A DNA stretch of 17,772 nt from Oxalobacter formigenes. Lineage in GTDB: Bacteria; Pseudomonadota; Gammaproteobacteria; Burkholderiales; Burkholderiaceae_D. The stretch lies in the NCBI GenBank assembly GCA_019424645.1, contig JAHYZB010000093.1, positions 3,228-20,999 on the forward strand, in the 5' to 3' direction. Positions 6,733-14,099 of this stretch are shown here, one piece after another. The position numbers and the translations under genes were made by a program. Within the stretch, counting starts at the first letter, position 1. The number at the start of each line of letters is the position of its first letter. The notes beneath the pieces were generated by a model. That model made no database searches and had not been told where the DNA came from. It saw only the letters and a program-made list of their open reading frames with translations.

Positions 6733-7365
6733 TTATTCGATGGTTCCGACGGGTACGCCAGACGCTGGCGTGATGCCTTTGGCGGGATTTTGCAAAACCC
6801 ATTTGTCGAGCTGGCTATCGTACTGCATTTCAAGCCAGTGCCCGGCTCCGGCGATGTCTGCGGCTTCCAGTTTCAGGTTGTTGCCCTTGACGACGGGTTT
6901 CGCTCCGGTTTCATCGGCGTTGAATGTCGGGCTGCTTCCGGTATTTTTTTCCTTTGCACGCACGTGCACCAGCAGGCCGTTTTCCAGTTTTTTTACTGCC
7001 GGGGTGAATTGCGCTGTCAGTGTATCTGGCGACCCTTGTGCTTCGGCGATCAGCAGGGAGGAAACCGAACTGATGGCGGTTTCGATCTGTCTTGCGAGGG
7101 TGTCGATGTCGCCGTTGTCAAGGATGGCTTCGTCTGTTCTGGCGGCGGCAAACCGGGCGAGGGCGGCGGCGATGGACGAGCTTTGCCGCATGACCTTGTT
7201 CAGTTCGGACGATCTTGCCAGTCCTTTTCTGAAACCGCTATCCCGTGCGGCCAGTGTTTCGTATTCGGCCTGTTCGATGACGTTGGCGTCAGGGATGGTG
7301 GCGAAGGGTTTGAAATCGTTTTGAGGATGTGTCGCGCCGGTTTTGCCTTGTGCTGGTGTATTCAT
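6733..7365 (-). CDS. N-terminal part of a split phage tail-fibre protein
   Basis: A 210-residue fragment starting MNTPAQGKTGATHPQNDFKP, with GGGAG six bases before the ATG; a longer frame from 7398 has no such site. Seen: an N-terminal linker, an alpha-helical region at about 35-110 (KGLARSSELNKVMRQSSSIAAALARF), and a domain ending GHWLEMQYDSQLDKWVLQNPAKG. This arrangement is typical of phage tail-fibre shafts that precede a collar domain. It ends GVPVGTIE-stop, just where the intact paralogue at 14100 continues GTPIGSIDYFAMATPP. The frame after the stop reads FAMPSPPAGYLKADGAE, so a single TAT/TAC to TAA change explains the split. The N-terminal part is unrelated to that of the paralogue, so the two fibres share only the collar and tip. 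Confidence 0.7.
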   Translation of the reverse strand: MNTPAQGKTGATHPQNDFKPFATIPDANVIEQAEYETLAARDSGFRKGLARSSELNKVMRQSSSIAAALARFAAARTDEAILDNGDIDTLARQIETAISSVSSLLIAEAQGSPDTLTAQFTPAVKKLENGLLVHVRAKEKNTGSSPTFNADETGAKPVVKGNNLKLEAADIAGAGHWLEMQYDSQLDKWVLQNPAKGITPASGVPVGTIE

Positions 7366-7379
7366 GGTATCTCCCAATA

Positions 7380-7409
7380 AGCTCACGTCACTTTCCATGA
7401 AAGTGAGCT
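7380..7409. repeat. Inverted repeat upstream of the tail-fibre gene
   Basis: AGCTCAC (7380-7386) pairs with GTGAGCT (7403-7409). A nested alternative, TCACTTTC (7388-7395) and GAAAGTGA (7399-7406) round CAT, competes with it. It lies just upstream of the GGGAG ribosome binding site of the minus-strand tail-fibre gene, so it could be an operator or a leader hairpin. No function is shown. Confidence 0.45.
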
Positions 7410-7766
7410 GTCAGTTAATCCAATACAGCGAATTGTTGGCGCGCCGGTAAAAATACTAACAGGCAATTCTTCTTCGGTCAGCCTGTGAATCGGGAGTGTG
7501 ATCCGGCAGGGTTGAAAAGAAAGCGGCCTGACGGTGTTTAGTGGCGGTTCAACCGGTTTTCATGATGCCTTCAAAAGGCTCGTTCCTACACAGATTCCAT
7601 AGCGGATTGCCAGGGATTTTCCGTTTTCAAGTCGTTGTTTTTGAACAAATTTATACGGTAATTTTATTATCTGGAAGTTTGTATACTTTTGTATAAATGG
7701 ATTAAACCTGATGTTGTTACAATTTTTATTGTCAGAACAGGAAAAAATGTTTCCCCAAGGAAACTA
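7410..7766. other. Divergent intergenic region before the autotransporter
   Basis: No gene is seen. The left part should hold the promoter of the minus-strand tail-fibre gene, but I cannot pick one. The right part is AT-rich; TTGAAC (7641-7646), an 18-base spacer and TATTAT (7665-7670) form a possible distal plus-strand promoter about 155 bases ahead of the autotransporter. Confidence 0.35.
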
Positions 7767-7795
7767 TTGCGGGTAGAATAAGCGTGATATATACA
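7767..7795 (+). promoter_or_regulatory. Candidate promoter of the autotransporter
   Basis: TTGCGG (7767-7772), a 17-base spacer and TATACA (7790-7795) would start transcription near 7802, giving a short leader of about 25 bases that includes the strong ribosome binding site AGGAGG (7816-7821), six bases before the ATG. Each box matches consensus at four of six positions; spacing and placement are ideal. Confidence 0.5.
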
Positions 7796-7827
7796 GTTTA
7801 TATAACCGGTTTTACAGGAGGAATATC

Positions 7828-10815
7828 ATGGATTCCTTCACGCCTATGTCTCAAAAAATGTCTCACGCTCTCTTGCCGGAATCCGGAAGGGATTTCGACT
7901 TGTTCCGTCCGAATGTGATTGTGGCGGCACTGATGCTCTCCCTTATGGTGTCGCCTGTCGGTCATGCCGAAACGATTGTTTATGAATCCGGTCCCTTGCG
8001 TTCCAATCCGCTGATGGCAGGAAAGGCGCTTTTCCCCGATGCTGCGTCAGGCAATTCGGTGACGAATATCGGAAAGGTGGACGGCAGTATGTTCGGGGGG
8101 ATGTCGACGGACAAGACCGTCGAAAACAATACGGTGTATGCGAAGGCTGGTGTCAGCCAGTATGTCATGGGCGGCATTAGCGGGGATACGGACGCACGGG
8201 CAAATCAGGTGTTTATTGACGGCGCCATTCATGTGGGCACGGTTTACGGCGCGGACACGGAAGGCAACGGGAGTGCTGTCGGCAATTCGGTGTCGCTCAA
8301 GAATGGTGTGGATGTCTGGCTTTCGGTTCTGGGCGGTTTCAGTTCGGGCGGGGATTCCCGGGACAATCGGGTGACGATTGAAAACAGTTCGGTGGGAACC
8401 GACCTGATGGGTGGCGCGTCGCTGGGCAATGGTAATGTGTCGAACAATCATGTGCTGGTGAGTGGCAGTACGGTCGGTGATGAGATTTATGCCGGTTATG
8501 GTGACGGGTCCGGTTCTGTGTCGGGGAATTCGGTGACGCTGGTCAATACGGTGGCAAAAGGGATTGCTTTTGGCGGTATTTCTTCCGGCGGGAATGTATT
8601 GAACAATCAGGTCATATTGTCAGGCGGCTCGGTCGGCGATGAGGTTGTCGGCGGCAGGGGCGAAGGCTCGGGCACGGTGTCTGGAAACCGGGTAACGGCG
8701 GATGGCACGATGATCACGGGTAATGTGACGGGTGGCCAGTCTGTTTCGGGCAGTGTGGCCGGCAATATGGTCGGGATTTCCGGCAGTACGGTCGGCGGGG
8801 ATGTTTATGGCGGTTTCACGGCCGGTTCGACAACGGTGTCGGGCAACCGGGTCGATCTGGTTGACACGGATGTGGCGGGGAATGTGGCCGGTGGTGTGTC
8901 GGTCGGTGGGAATGCCTCCGACAATTCCGTGTCGATTCGTGGCAAAACGTGGGGCGGTGACATTTCCGGTGCGGTTGCCGGGGGGAATGTGAGCGGCAAT
9001 ACGGTGACGCTGGATCAGGTGACGGCGACGGTGGGCACGGTTTCGGGTGGTTATGGTTTTGGCACGCTGGCCGGTGCAAGCGTTTCAAATAACAGTGTGA
9101 TTGCAGATAAAAGTACGGTCAGTCTGCTTTATGGCGGTCTGGACGAGAAGGGCGCGTCGACTGTTTCGGGAAACAAGGTCACGATGACGGAAGGCTCGGT
9201 TTCCCATGTGTATGGCGGGTCGGCTTATTCGGGAAATGCCACGGGTAATGCGGTCGATCTGACGGGTGTTCTGGTGTCGGGCGATGTGACGGGCGGGAGG
9301 TCGTTCGATGGCAGTGCGACGGGCAATACGGTCACGGTGACGGACGGGAAGGTGACGGGCAATATTGTCGGAGGCTATGCCGTTAACGGAAAGGGCAATG
9401 CAACCGGCAATACGGTGATTATCAGGGGCAATGCGGATATCCGCGATGCTTTCCTGTATGGCGGTATGACGGATGTGCCGGGTTCGGGCGTGGATGTGAA
9501 GACGGGGAATACCTTGCAGATATGGACGTCCGGACAGGTTGCCCAGAACGTGGCGAATTTCGAGAATTTCCAGTTTATCGTGACGCCGTCGATGATGAGG
9601 TTGAGGAGCGCGGGTGGACAGACGCTTTTGACTTTGCTGGACAATAACAGGACGGATCTGTCCAACAGCAATATCAGTATTGCGGTGGCAGCTGGCGCGC
9701 CTGTTCTGGATATCGGCAGCGGTGTGACGCTGATCAGCAATGACGCGGGTATCGATATGACGGGGGTGAAGCAGAAGGAGATCAGCGGGGTTCAGGGGGT
9801 TTCGCTCGAATACAAAATCGATTTGAATCTGGACGATTCCGGCAATATGTCGGCAGTGGTGAAGGATGTGGTGGCGGTCAGACAGTCGACGAGTGTGTTT
9901 TCGACGGGGCGGATGGCGACGATGGGTTTCCTGAATCAGGGAACGGATTTCGCGCTGGGTGATGGACTGGACCGGGCGGCAGACGTATCGGCCAGCCGGG
10001 GCGCGGGTTTTTATGGCGCGATGTCGGCAGGGGATTTCCGCTACGATACGGGGAGTACAAGCAGCTCTTCTGCCAGCGGCCAGAGCGTTTTGCTGGGTGT
10101 GGCGGCAAAACTGGATGGCTCGAAAGAACACGATGTGATCGGCAGCGCTTATGTCGAGGCGGGCTGGGGCAGTATCGACGACCATACGAGTGAAGCCAAA
10201 GGGGACGGAAATACGCATTATTACGGGGTTGGCCTGATGGCGAAGTACCAACAGAATGAAGGCATTCTGAAGGGGACTTACGGGCAGGTGAATGCGAAGA
10301 TCGGACGGGTCAATACGGATTTCAAAAGCAATTTGTATAGCGCCGAGGGCAAGCGCGGGGCTTACGACAAAACGGCGACGTATTATGGCGCAGGGGCAGG
10401 TGTGGGCTATCTGACGGCTTTGGGCAGCAGGATGAGTCTGGATGTGTCGGCGGCGTATCAGTGGACCCGTCTGAAAGGGTATGACGCGAGTGTGGCGGAC
10501 GATCCGTATCATTTCGACGATATCGACAGCCACAGGACGAAACTGGGCGCCCGCCTGAATTTTACGGGGAACCGGAATTTTACGCCGTATGTCTCTGTGG
10601 CATGGAAGCATGAGTTTTCCGGTACGGCGAAGGGAACGGTTTACGGTCTGAATCTGGAAGAGCTGTCGATGAAGGGCGATTCCGGTGTGGGTGAGATCGG
10701 TATCCGGTTCAAGCCGGGAAAAACCAGTGGCTGGACGGTCGATGCGGCGGTGAAGGGGTCTGTCGGGCAGCGGGAAGGGGTTGCCGGGCGGGTGATGGTA
10801 AATTATGCGTTTTAG
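7828..10815 (+). CDS. Autotransporter (type Va) with a repetitive passenger domain
   Basis: A 995-residue self-secreting surface protein. N-terminus: a long, charged leader and a hydrophobic core (about 29-42, VIVAALMLSLMV) ending PVGHA-ET, a signal peptidase I site after Ala47. Passenger (about 48-690): 19 repeats of 25-27 residues with an S-G-N-x-V core followed by a G-x-V-x-GG turn, very rich in Gly, Ser, Val and Asn and almost without Cys, as expected of a right-handed beta-helix. C-terminus (about 725-995): a 12-strand-type autotransporter barrel starting GAGFYGAMSAGDFRYD, with alternating aromatic strands (THYYGVGLMAKY, AAYQWTRLKGY, YVSVAWKHEF) and ending NYAF with the terminal Phe recognised by the BAM complex. 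No catalytic triad or RGD motif is seen, so an adhesin or biofilm role is likelier than protease, but the ligand is unknown. It has its own promoter and terminator. Confidence 0.93.
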   Translation: MDSFTPMSQKMSHALLPESGRDFDLFRPNVIVAALMLSLMVSPVGHAETIVYESGPLRSNPLMAGKALFPDAASGNSVTNIGKVDGSMFGGMSTDKTVENNTVYAKAGVSQYVMGGISGDTDARANQVFIDGAIHVGTVYGADTEGNGSAVGNSVSLKNGVDVWLSVLGGFSSGGDSRDNRVTIENSSVGTDLMGGASLGNGNVSNNHVLVSGSTVGDEIYAGYGDGSGSVSGNSVTLVNTVAKGIAFGGISSGGNVLNNQVILSGGSVGDEVVGGRGEGSGTVSGNRVTADGTMITGNVTGGQSVSGSVAGNMVGISGSTVGGDVYGGFTAGSTTVSGNRVDLVDTDVAGNVAGGVSVGGNASDNSVSIRGKTWGGDISGAVAGGNVSGNTVTLDQVTATVGTVSGGYGFGTLAGASVSNNSVIADKSTVSLLYGGLDEKGASTVSGNKVTMTEGSVSHVYGGSAYSGNATGNAVDLTGVLVSGDVTGGRSFDGSATGNTVTVTDGKVTGNIVGGYAVNGKGNATGNTVIIRGNADIRDAFLYGGMTDVPGSGVDVKTGNTLQIWTSGQVAQNVANFENFQFIVTPSMMRLRSAGGQTLLTLLDNNRTDLSNSNISIAVAAGAPVLDIGSGVTLISNDAGIDMTGVKQKEISGVQGVSLEYKIDLNLDDSGNMSAVVKDVVAVRQSTSVFSTGRMATMGFLNQGTDFALGDGLDRAADVSASRGAGFYGAMSAGDFRYDTGSTSSSSASGQSVLLGVAAKLDGSKEHDVIGSAYVEAGWGSIDDHTSEAKGDGNTHYYGVGLMAKYQQNEGILKGTYGQVNAKIGRVNTDFKSNLYSAEGKRGAYDKTATYYGAGAGVGYLTALGSRMSLDVSAAYQWTRLKGYDASVADDPYHFDDIDSHRTKLGARLNFTGNRNFTPYVSVAWKHEFSGTAKGTVYGLNLEELSMKGDSGVGEIGIRFKPGKTSGWTVDAAVKGSVGQREGVAGRVMVNYAF
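8047..9513 (+). repeat. About 19 tandem coding repeats in the autotransporter passenger
   Basis: The core S/T-G/N-N-x-V recurs with its central Asn at residues 76, 101, 126, 153, 180, 207, 234, 260, 287, 313, 340, 366, 391, 422, 449, 474, 500, 528 and 561. Spacing is mostly 25-27, with looser steps of 31 and 33 at two places. Most units also carry a GG pair about 15-18 residues later. The DNA of the units has drifted, so they are old repeats maintained at protein level, not a recent array. Confidence 0.85.
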
Positions 10816-10863
10816 GTCATTTGTTTACGGATCGTTTTTTGATATAAAAGTTTGTCCTGTTTT

Positions 10864-10891
10864 AAAGCCCTCTTTTCAGAGGGCTTTTTTT
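10864..10891 (+). terminator. Rho-independent terminator of the autotransporter
   Basis: AAAGCCCTCT (10864-10873) and AGAGGGCTTT (10878-10887) form a perfect 10-bp stem with loop TTTC, followed by T4 more, 48 bases after the stop codon. Confidence 0.92.
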
Positions 10892-11158
10892 GTGGGATCT
10901 GTCCGTTCCTGTTTTACGGTATGGGCGGCATGGATATGCCGGGATCTGAATGGGGAAGACAGGTTTTTGTTTTGAAGTTTGTCTCTGGTGAAACCGGTTT
11001 TTAAAATCGGCTGGTTTTGCTCTTGCTATGGGGATTCGGCCTGACCGGGAAGGCCGATATGATCAGGATGTTGAAGCTGTCGTTTTCCCGGGTTTTGTAC
11101 AGCTTGCTGCCAGAGGCTTGTTTGTTTTGTTTTCGCCAGTGACTGGTTTTGATTTCAG
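10892..11158. other. Intergenic region between convergent genes
   Basis: No gene is convincing here. A hairpin TCGGCCT (11036-11042) with AGGCCGA (11051-11057) lies in the middle. Downstream of the minus-strand HD-domain gene I see no strong terminator. A short plus-strand frame at 11028-11234 lacks a ribosome binding site and runs into the HD gene. Confidence 0.4.
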
Positions 11159-11737
11159 TTATTTCCCGGGTGCTACCGTTTCTTTCCGGGCACGGCTGGC
11201 GGTTTCCGTGTCGAGTATGTCGCGCAGTTTCTGAAGGAGGGGATGGCCGGTAAAGTAGGGTTTTCCATAGTCGAGATTGAATTGGTAGTCGAAGTCCGGC
11301 GGATTTTTTCCCTGATGGTGCTGGATGATGGTTTCGGCTTTGTCCAGTGCCTTGACGAGACGGGCTTCAGGGCTTGTGTTGTCGTTGTATTCGCGCCAGA
11401 GTGCGAAAAGTGTTTCTTTCTGTTTGGCCGGTAACAGGGACAGGATGTGTTTGACATCGCGTTCTTCGGCGATGTGTTTTTCGGTTTCGTCGGGCAGGGC
11501 GGCGGCGGATATGTCGCCGATGTAGAGTTCGCCCAGATCGTGGATGAGACACATCATGAGGGTTTTGCCGATTTCGACGTTGAATGCGGGTGCAAGGAGT
11601 CCGGCCAAAAGGGCGAGTCGCCATGAATGTTCCGCCGTGCTTTCCCTGCGTCCGGTCGATGCCCATGCTTCGCGCACGACGGATTTCAGACCTTCCGCCT
11701 CTCTGATGAATCCGAGCTGTCTTTCCAGTGTGTCCAT
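11159..11737 (-). CDS. HD-domain phosphohydrolase, YfbR (5'-deoxynucleotidase)-like
   Basis: A 192-residue cytoplasmic metal-dependent hydrolase of the HD superfamily. Relatives such as E. coli YfbR (199 residues) dephosphorylate deoxynucleoside 5'-monophosphates. Seen: the metal-ligand set H37 (ESTAEHSWRLALLA), H66-D67 (CLIHDLGELYIGDI) and D132 (LVKALDKAETIIQ), plus the N-terminal helix LGFIREAEGLKSVVREAW typical of this subgroup. I start at ATG 11737, because the 24 residues added by an ATG at 11809 have no family match; neither start has a strong ribosome binding site, with only an A-rich AAAGAAAAACAGA before 11737. Divergent from the acetyltransferase. Family is clear; the exact substrate is inferred. 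Confidence 0.85.
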   Translation of the reverse strand: MDTLERQLGFIREAEGLKSVVREAWASTGRRESTAEHSWRLALLAGLLAPAFNVEIGKTLMMCLIHDLGELYIGDISAAALPDETEKHIAEERDVKHILSLLPAKQKETLFALWREYNDNTSPEARLVKALDKAETIIQHHQGKNPPDFDYQFNLDYGKPYFTGHPLLQKLRDILDTETASRARKETVAPGK

Positions 11738-11890
11738 TCTGTTTTTCTTTTGTTTTTCAGTACGGGGGGAAACTTGTGCCTGATCGTTGAAACACCAGAC
11801 AGGTTCCATGATGGCATGTTTTGATGGGCCTGCAAGTTTTTTTGTTTGTAAAGAGGGCCCGGCAGGACATCAGGTGGGGAGGAGTGTGTT

Positions 11891-11920
11891 TTGTTTGATC
11901 TGTAGACGGGGGTGTATGAT
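11891..11920 (+). promoter_or_regulatory. Candidate promoter of the GNAT gene
   Basis: TTGTTT (11891-11896), an 18-base spacer and TATGAT (11915-11920) lie about 37 bases before the acetyltransferase start. The -10 matches consensus at five of six positions; the -35 is weaker. Confidence 0.35.
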
Positions 11921-11956
11921 TAAAGGCATGAAGAAATTTTCAGGTATGGAGGTTTT

Positions 11957-12439
11957 TTGAAGATCGTTTCTTGTGAAAATGCGTACCGGGATGAGGTGAT
12001 TGCACTGGTTCTGTCGATCCAGAACGGGGAGGCAGGGCTTGGATTGACGCTGGACGATCAGCCGGATTTACTGGACATCGATGCACATTACGGTGCTACT
12101 GGCGGTGGCTTCTGGGTGGCGCTGGACGATGAAAACCGGGTGGTCGGAACGCTCGGTTTGCAGGTGAGGGAAAATGCTTGCGGGGTAATGAAGAAGTTTT
12201 TTGTGGCGAAATCGTTCAGGGGTAAGGAATACGGGGTTTCCGGCCAGCTCTTCGATTGCCTGACGGATTGTGCGGCACGAAACAATCTGGCGACGATTGT
12301 TCTGGACACGCCTGCGGTGGCGACGCGTTCGCATGCTTTTTACCGGAAAAAAGGCTTTCTGGAAGTGTCGCGTGACATGTTACCGATTGAATATGCTTTT
12401 GCAGACAGGAATTCGCTTTTGTTCATGAAAATTTTATGA
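11957..12439 (+). CDS. GNAT-family N-acetyltransferase
   Basis: A 160-residue acetyl-CoA-dependent N-acetyltransferase; the substrate is unknown. Seen: the beta4-strand region GVMKKFFVAKSF, followed by RGKEYGVSGQL (88-98), the acetyl-CoA pyrophosphate loop and helix 3, and a late AFYRKKGFLEV (127-137), the motif B segment with its Tyr. FWVALDDENRVVGTLGLQV (52-70) is the central sheet. The start is a TTG at 11957, placed four bases after GGAGG (11948-11952); no in-frame ATG exists before motif A, so TTG is likely. The TTG overlaps the TGA of a ten-codon frame (11928-11960), suggesting translational coupling. The gene ends before a very strong hairpin terminator. Confidence 0.85.
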   Translation: MKIVSCENAYRDEVIALVLSIQNGEAGLGLTLDDQPDLLDIDAHYGATGGGFWVALDDENRVVGTLGLQVRENACGVMKKFFVAKSFRGKEYGVSGQLFDCLTDCAARNNLATIVLDTPAVATRSHAFYRKKGFLEVSRDMLPIEYAFADRNSLLFMKIL

Positions 12440-12467
12440 GTTCAGGTTGCAATCGAGGCGTTTTTTT

Positions 12468-12506
12468 CAAAACGGGTGAAATGCCGTTTTCACCCGTTTT
12501 GTTTTT
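12468..12506 (+). terminator. Strong terminator of the GNAT gene
   Basis: A perfect 14-bp stem pairs CAAAACGGGTGAAA (12468-12481) with its complement (12488-12501) round a six-base loop, followed by T5. It lies between convergent genes, 28 bases after the GNAT stop and 40 bases from the minus-strand RCC1 stop. Confidence 0.92.
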
Positions 12507-12546
12507 CAGGTTTTTCCTGACAGGGTACTTTTTACGATTCATGATG

Positions 12547-13701
12547 TCAGTCGATCATGACGCTGGCATATTGGGCAAAAAAATCCATTGCCTTCTGGTG
12601 CCAGACCATTTTTTTTGGGAGTTCGACTTTGACAGGGACATCGCTGTATTTCGTGGTGCCGTTGCCGAGCTGGCCGTACTGGTTGGCTCCGGTTGCCCAG
12701 ACGGTGCCGTCTTTTTTCAGGGCGAGGAAGTGGTGGTCACCTGCCGCGATTTGGATGATGCCGGTCAGGGGAATCTGCCGGTATTTCGGGATGTTTTTCA
12801 GCGGGCTTTTCGCCCAGTTCCAGCTCCAGACGGTGCCGTCTCTTTTGAGGATCAACAGGTAATCCTTGCCCGGGGCGATGGCTTTGACGTTGTCGATGCC
12901 TTGCATGTGGATGGGACGGATCATGTTGTCGCTCAGGCATCTGCGGTGTATCTTTCGGTCGGCTCCCCATTGCCAGAGCAGTCCGTCTTCGGTGACGGCG
13001 AAGGTCTGGCCCATGGTGTTGGATACGCTGGTGATTTTGCGGCCGTCTAATGCGTCGATATTGACTTTCAACGGAAGATGCCGTTTTTCCGGATAGGTAG
13101 GACACCGGTTGTCACCCCATCCCCAGAAGACATTGTCTTCGTCAACGGCGATGGTGTGCGAGATGGAGGTGCTGGCCATGGCGACGTTGTCGAGTACTTT
13201 GGACGGGACGGACGAATTGGCATGAATGATGTCGCCACGCCTGCGGCCGGGGGCACCCCAGCCCCAGAGGGTGTTGTCGTTTTTGATGGCGAAGACGGTG
13301 GCATTGCCGGATTCGACGATCCTGACGTTGTCCATGACCCTGACGGGTCTGGTGATGTAGGCGGTTGAAGAACTGGTGTTTGGCCTGATCTGGCCGAAGG
13401 TGTTGTCTCCCCACGCCCATGCCGTACCGTCTTTTTTGACGGCGTATGAGTAGCTGACGCCGGTGGAGGCGGACACGCTTTTGACGTTGTCCATGATTTT
13501 GACGGGTTTGACGCTTTTCCTTTTCCCGTTAGTGACGTTGCCCCAGGCCCAGAGCTGGCCTTCCGGATCGACATAAAGGCTTTGGGTGGCACCGGCCGAG
13601 AGGCGTTTTCCAAGCGGTTCGTTAGCGTATACCGGTTTTCCTGCTATGAGGATGAAGGCAATCAATATAAAACTGATCAGGCTGGTTCGGCGGGGAGACA
13701 T
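12547..13701 (-). CDS. Secreted RCC1-repeat seven-bladed beta-propeller protein
   Basis: A 384-residue exported protein. Signal peptide: MSPRRTSLISF then a hydrophobic stretch to about residue 20 and VYA-NE, cleavage after Ala26. The mature part has seven RCC1-type blades, each with a W-x-W-G core: LWAWG (50), AWAWG (94), LWGWG (145), FWGWG (192), LWQWG (242), VWSWN (291) and VWATG (334). The blades are joined by V-K-x-V-x-A-G and A-V-K-x-D-G-T segments, and the last holds the classic NQYGQLGNGTT. Seven blades make a closed ring. Bacterial secreted RCC1 proteins are common, but their partners are mostly unknown. A weak ribosome binding site, AAAGGTG, lies seven bases before the ATG. No sorting signal or barrel is seen, so a periplasmic or released protein is likely. 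Confidence 0.88.
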   Translation of the reverse strand: MSPRRTSLISFILIAFILIAGKPVYANEPLGKRLSAGATQSLYVDPEGQLWAWGNVTNGKRKSVKPVKIMDNVKSVSASTGVSYSYAVKKDGTAWAWGDNTFGQIRPNTSSSTAYITRPVRVMDNVRIVESGNATVFAIKNDNTLWGWGAPGRRRGDIIHANSSVPSKVLDNVAMASTSISHTIAVDEDNVFWGWGDNRCPTYPEKRHLPLKVNIDALDGRKITSVSNTMGQTFAVTEDGLLWQWGADRKIHRRCLSDNMIRPIHMQGIDNVKAIAPGKDYLLILKRDGTVWSWNWAKSPLKNIPKYRQIPLTGIIQIAAGDHHFLALKKDGTVWATGANQYGQLGNGTTKYSDVPVKVELPKKMVWHQKAMDFFAQYASVMID

Positions 13702-13832
13702 GGCAACACCTTTTATTTCTGTACATTAAAAAACGGTCATTGGATACGGAGCTGGTCAGGCTTTTGTTAGATAGGTCTTTGTTTGATGCGGTTCCGTTTC
13801 TTTACATACATCAATAATAGAAGTCGCTCTGG

Positions 13833-13881
13833 TAAAGTGTTTGCACTTTATCAACATTTTGTGCGTTTTCCTAAAATGTTG
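13833..13881. repeat. Two adjacent AT-rich hairpins upstream of the tail-fibre gene
   Basis: TAAAGTG-TTTG-CACTTTA (13833-13850) is followed at once by CAACATTTT (13852-13860) and AAAATGTTG (13873-13881) round a 12-base loop, then by TTTTATT. The second could be a weak plus-strand terminator; the first looks like a small operator. The whole stretch 13702-14023, between the divergent RCC1 and tail-fibre genes, holds no gene I believe; a 69-codon TTG-started frame at 13783-13992 has no ribosome binding site or family match. Confidence 0.45.
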
Positions 13882-14023
13882 TTTTATTCTAAAATAGGAT
13901 ATTTAAAGGGCTGCGAGGTCTTTTTTCAGGTCGTTCAGCTGTTTTTTTCAATCCGCATCTCTTTTATGCAAGCAGTGTGTTGCACTAGCTGACCGAAGAA
14001 AAAAGGCTTGATAAAATACAATT

Positions 14024-14087
14024 GTCGGGCGAGGTGCGCCCAAAAAAAGTGATTGGTTCAAACCCTGCCTTCTGGCGGGGTTTTTTT
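14024..14087 (+). ncRNA. Candidate small RNA or leader attenuator ahead of the tail-fibre gene
   Basis: A possible promoter, CTGACC (13989-13994), 17 bases and TAAAAT (14012-14017), would start an RNA of about 64 bases. It folds into a first hairpin GGGCG-AGGTG-CGCCC (14027-14041), then has a single-stranded A7 stretch, and ends in the terminator hairpin at 14060-14083 with U7. Hairpin, A-rich linker and terminator with a long U tail is the usual shape of an Hfq-binding RNA. It could equally be an attenuator, because the tail-fibre start is only 12 bases beyond. No known family is recognised. Confidence 0.35.
14060..14087 (+). terminator. Strong terminator directly before the tail-fibre start
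   Basis: AAACCCTGCC (14060-14069) and GGCGGGGTTT (14074-14083) pair over ten positions with one G-U pair, loop TTCT, and the T run reaches 14087. Its position only 12 bases upstream of the gene start is unusual. Confidence 0.8.
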
Positions 14088-14099
14088 ATGGGGAAGGCG

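Noticed and set aside
8047..9513. Regularly spaced repeats considered as a CRISPR array
   Set aside because: They are degenerate in DNA, lie in one long coding frame and repeat at protein level.
9085..10611. A 508-codon minus-strand open frame opposite the autotransporter
   Set aside because: It is a by-product of codon bias and repeats in the real gene; its translation is rich in Arg, His and Ile with no domain, and it has no ribosome binding site.
13783..13992. A 69-codon plus-strand frame in the gap before the tail-fibre gene
   Set aside because: It starts with TTG, has no ribosome binding site, and is rich in Phe from AT-rich DNA; the region looks structural.
14051..14069. GGTTCAAACC resembling a tRNA T arm
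   Set aside because: No acceptor, D or anticodon arm can be drawn around it, and the following bases form a terminator stem.
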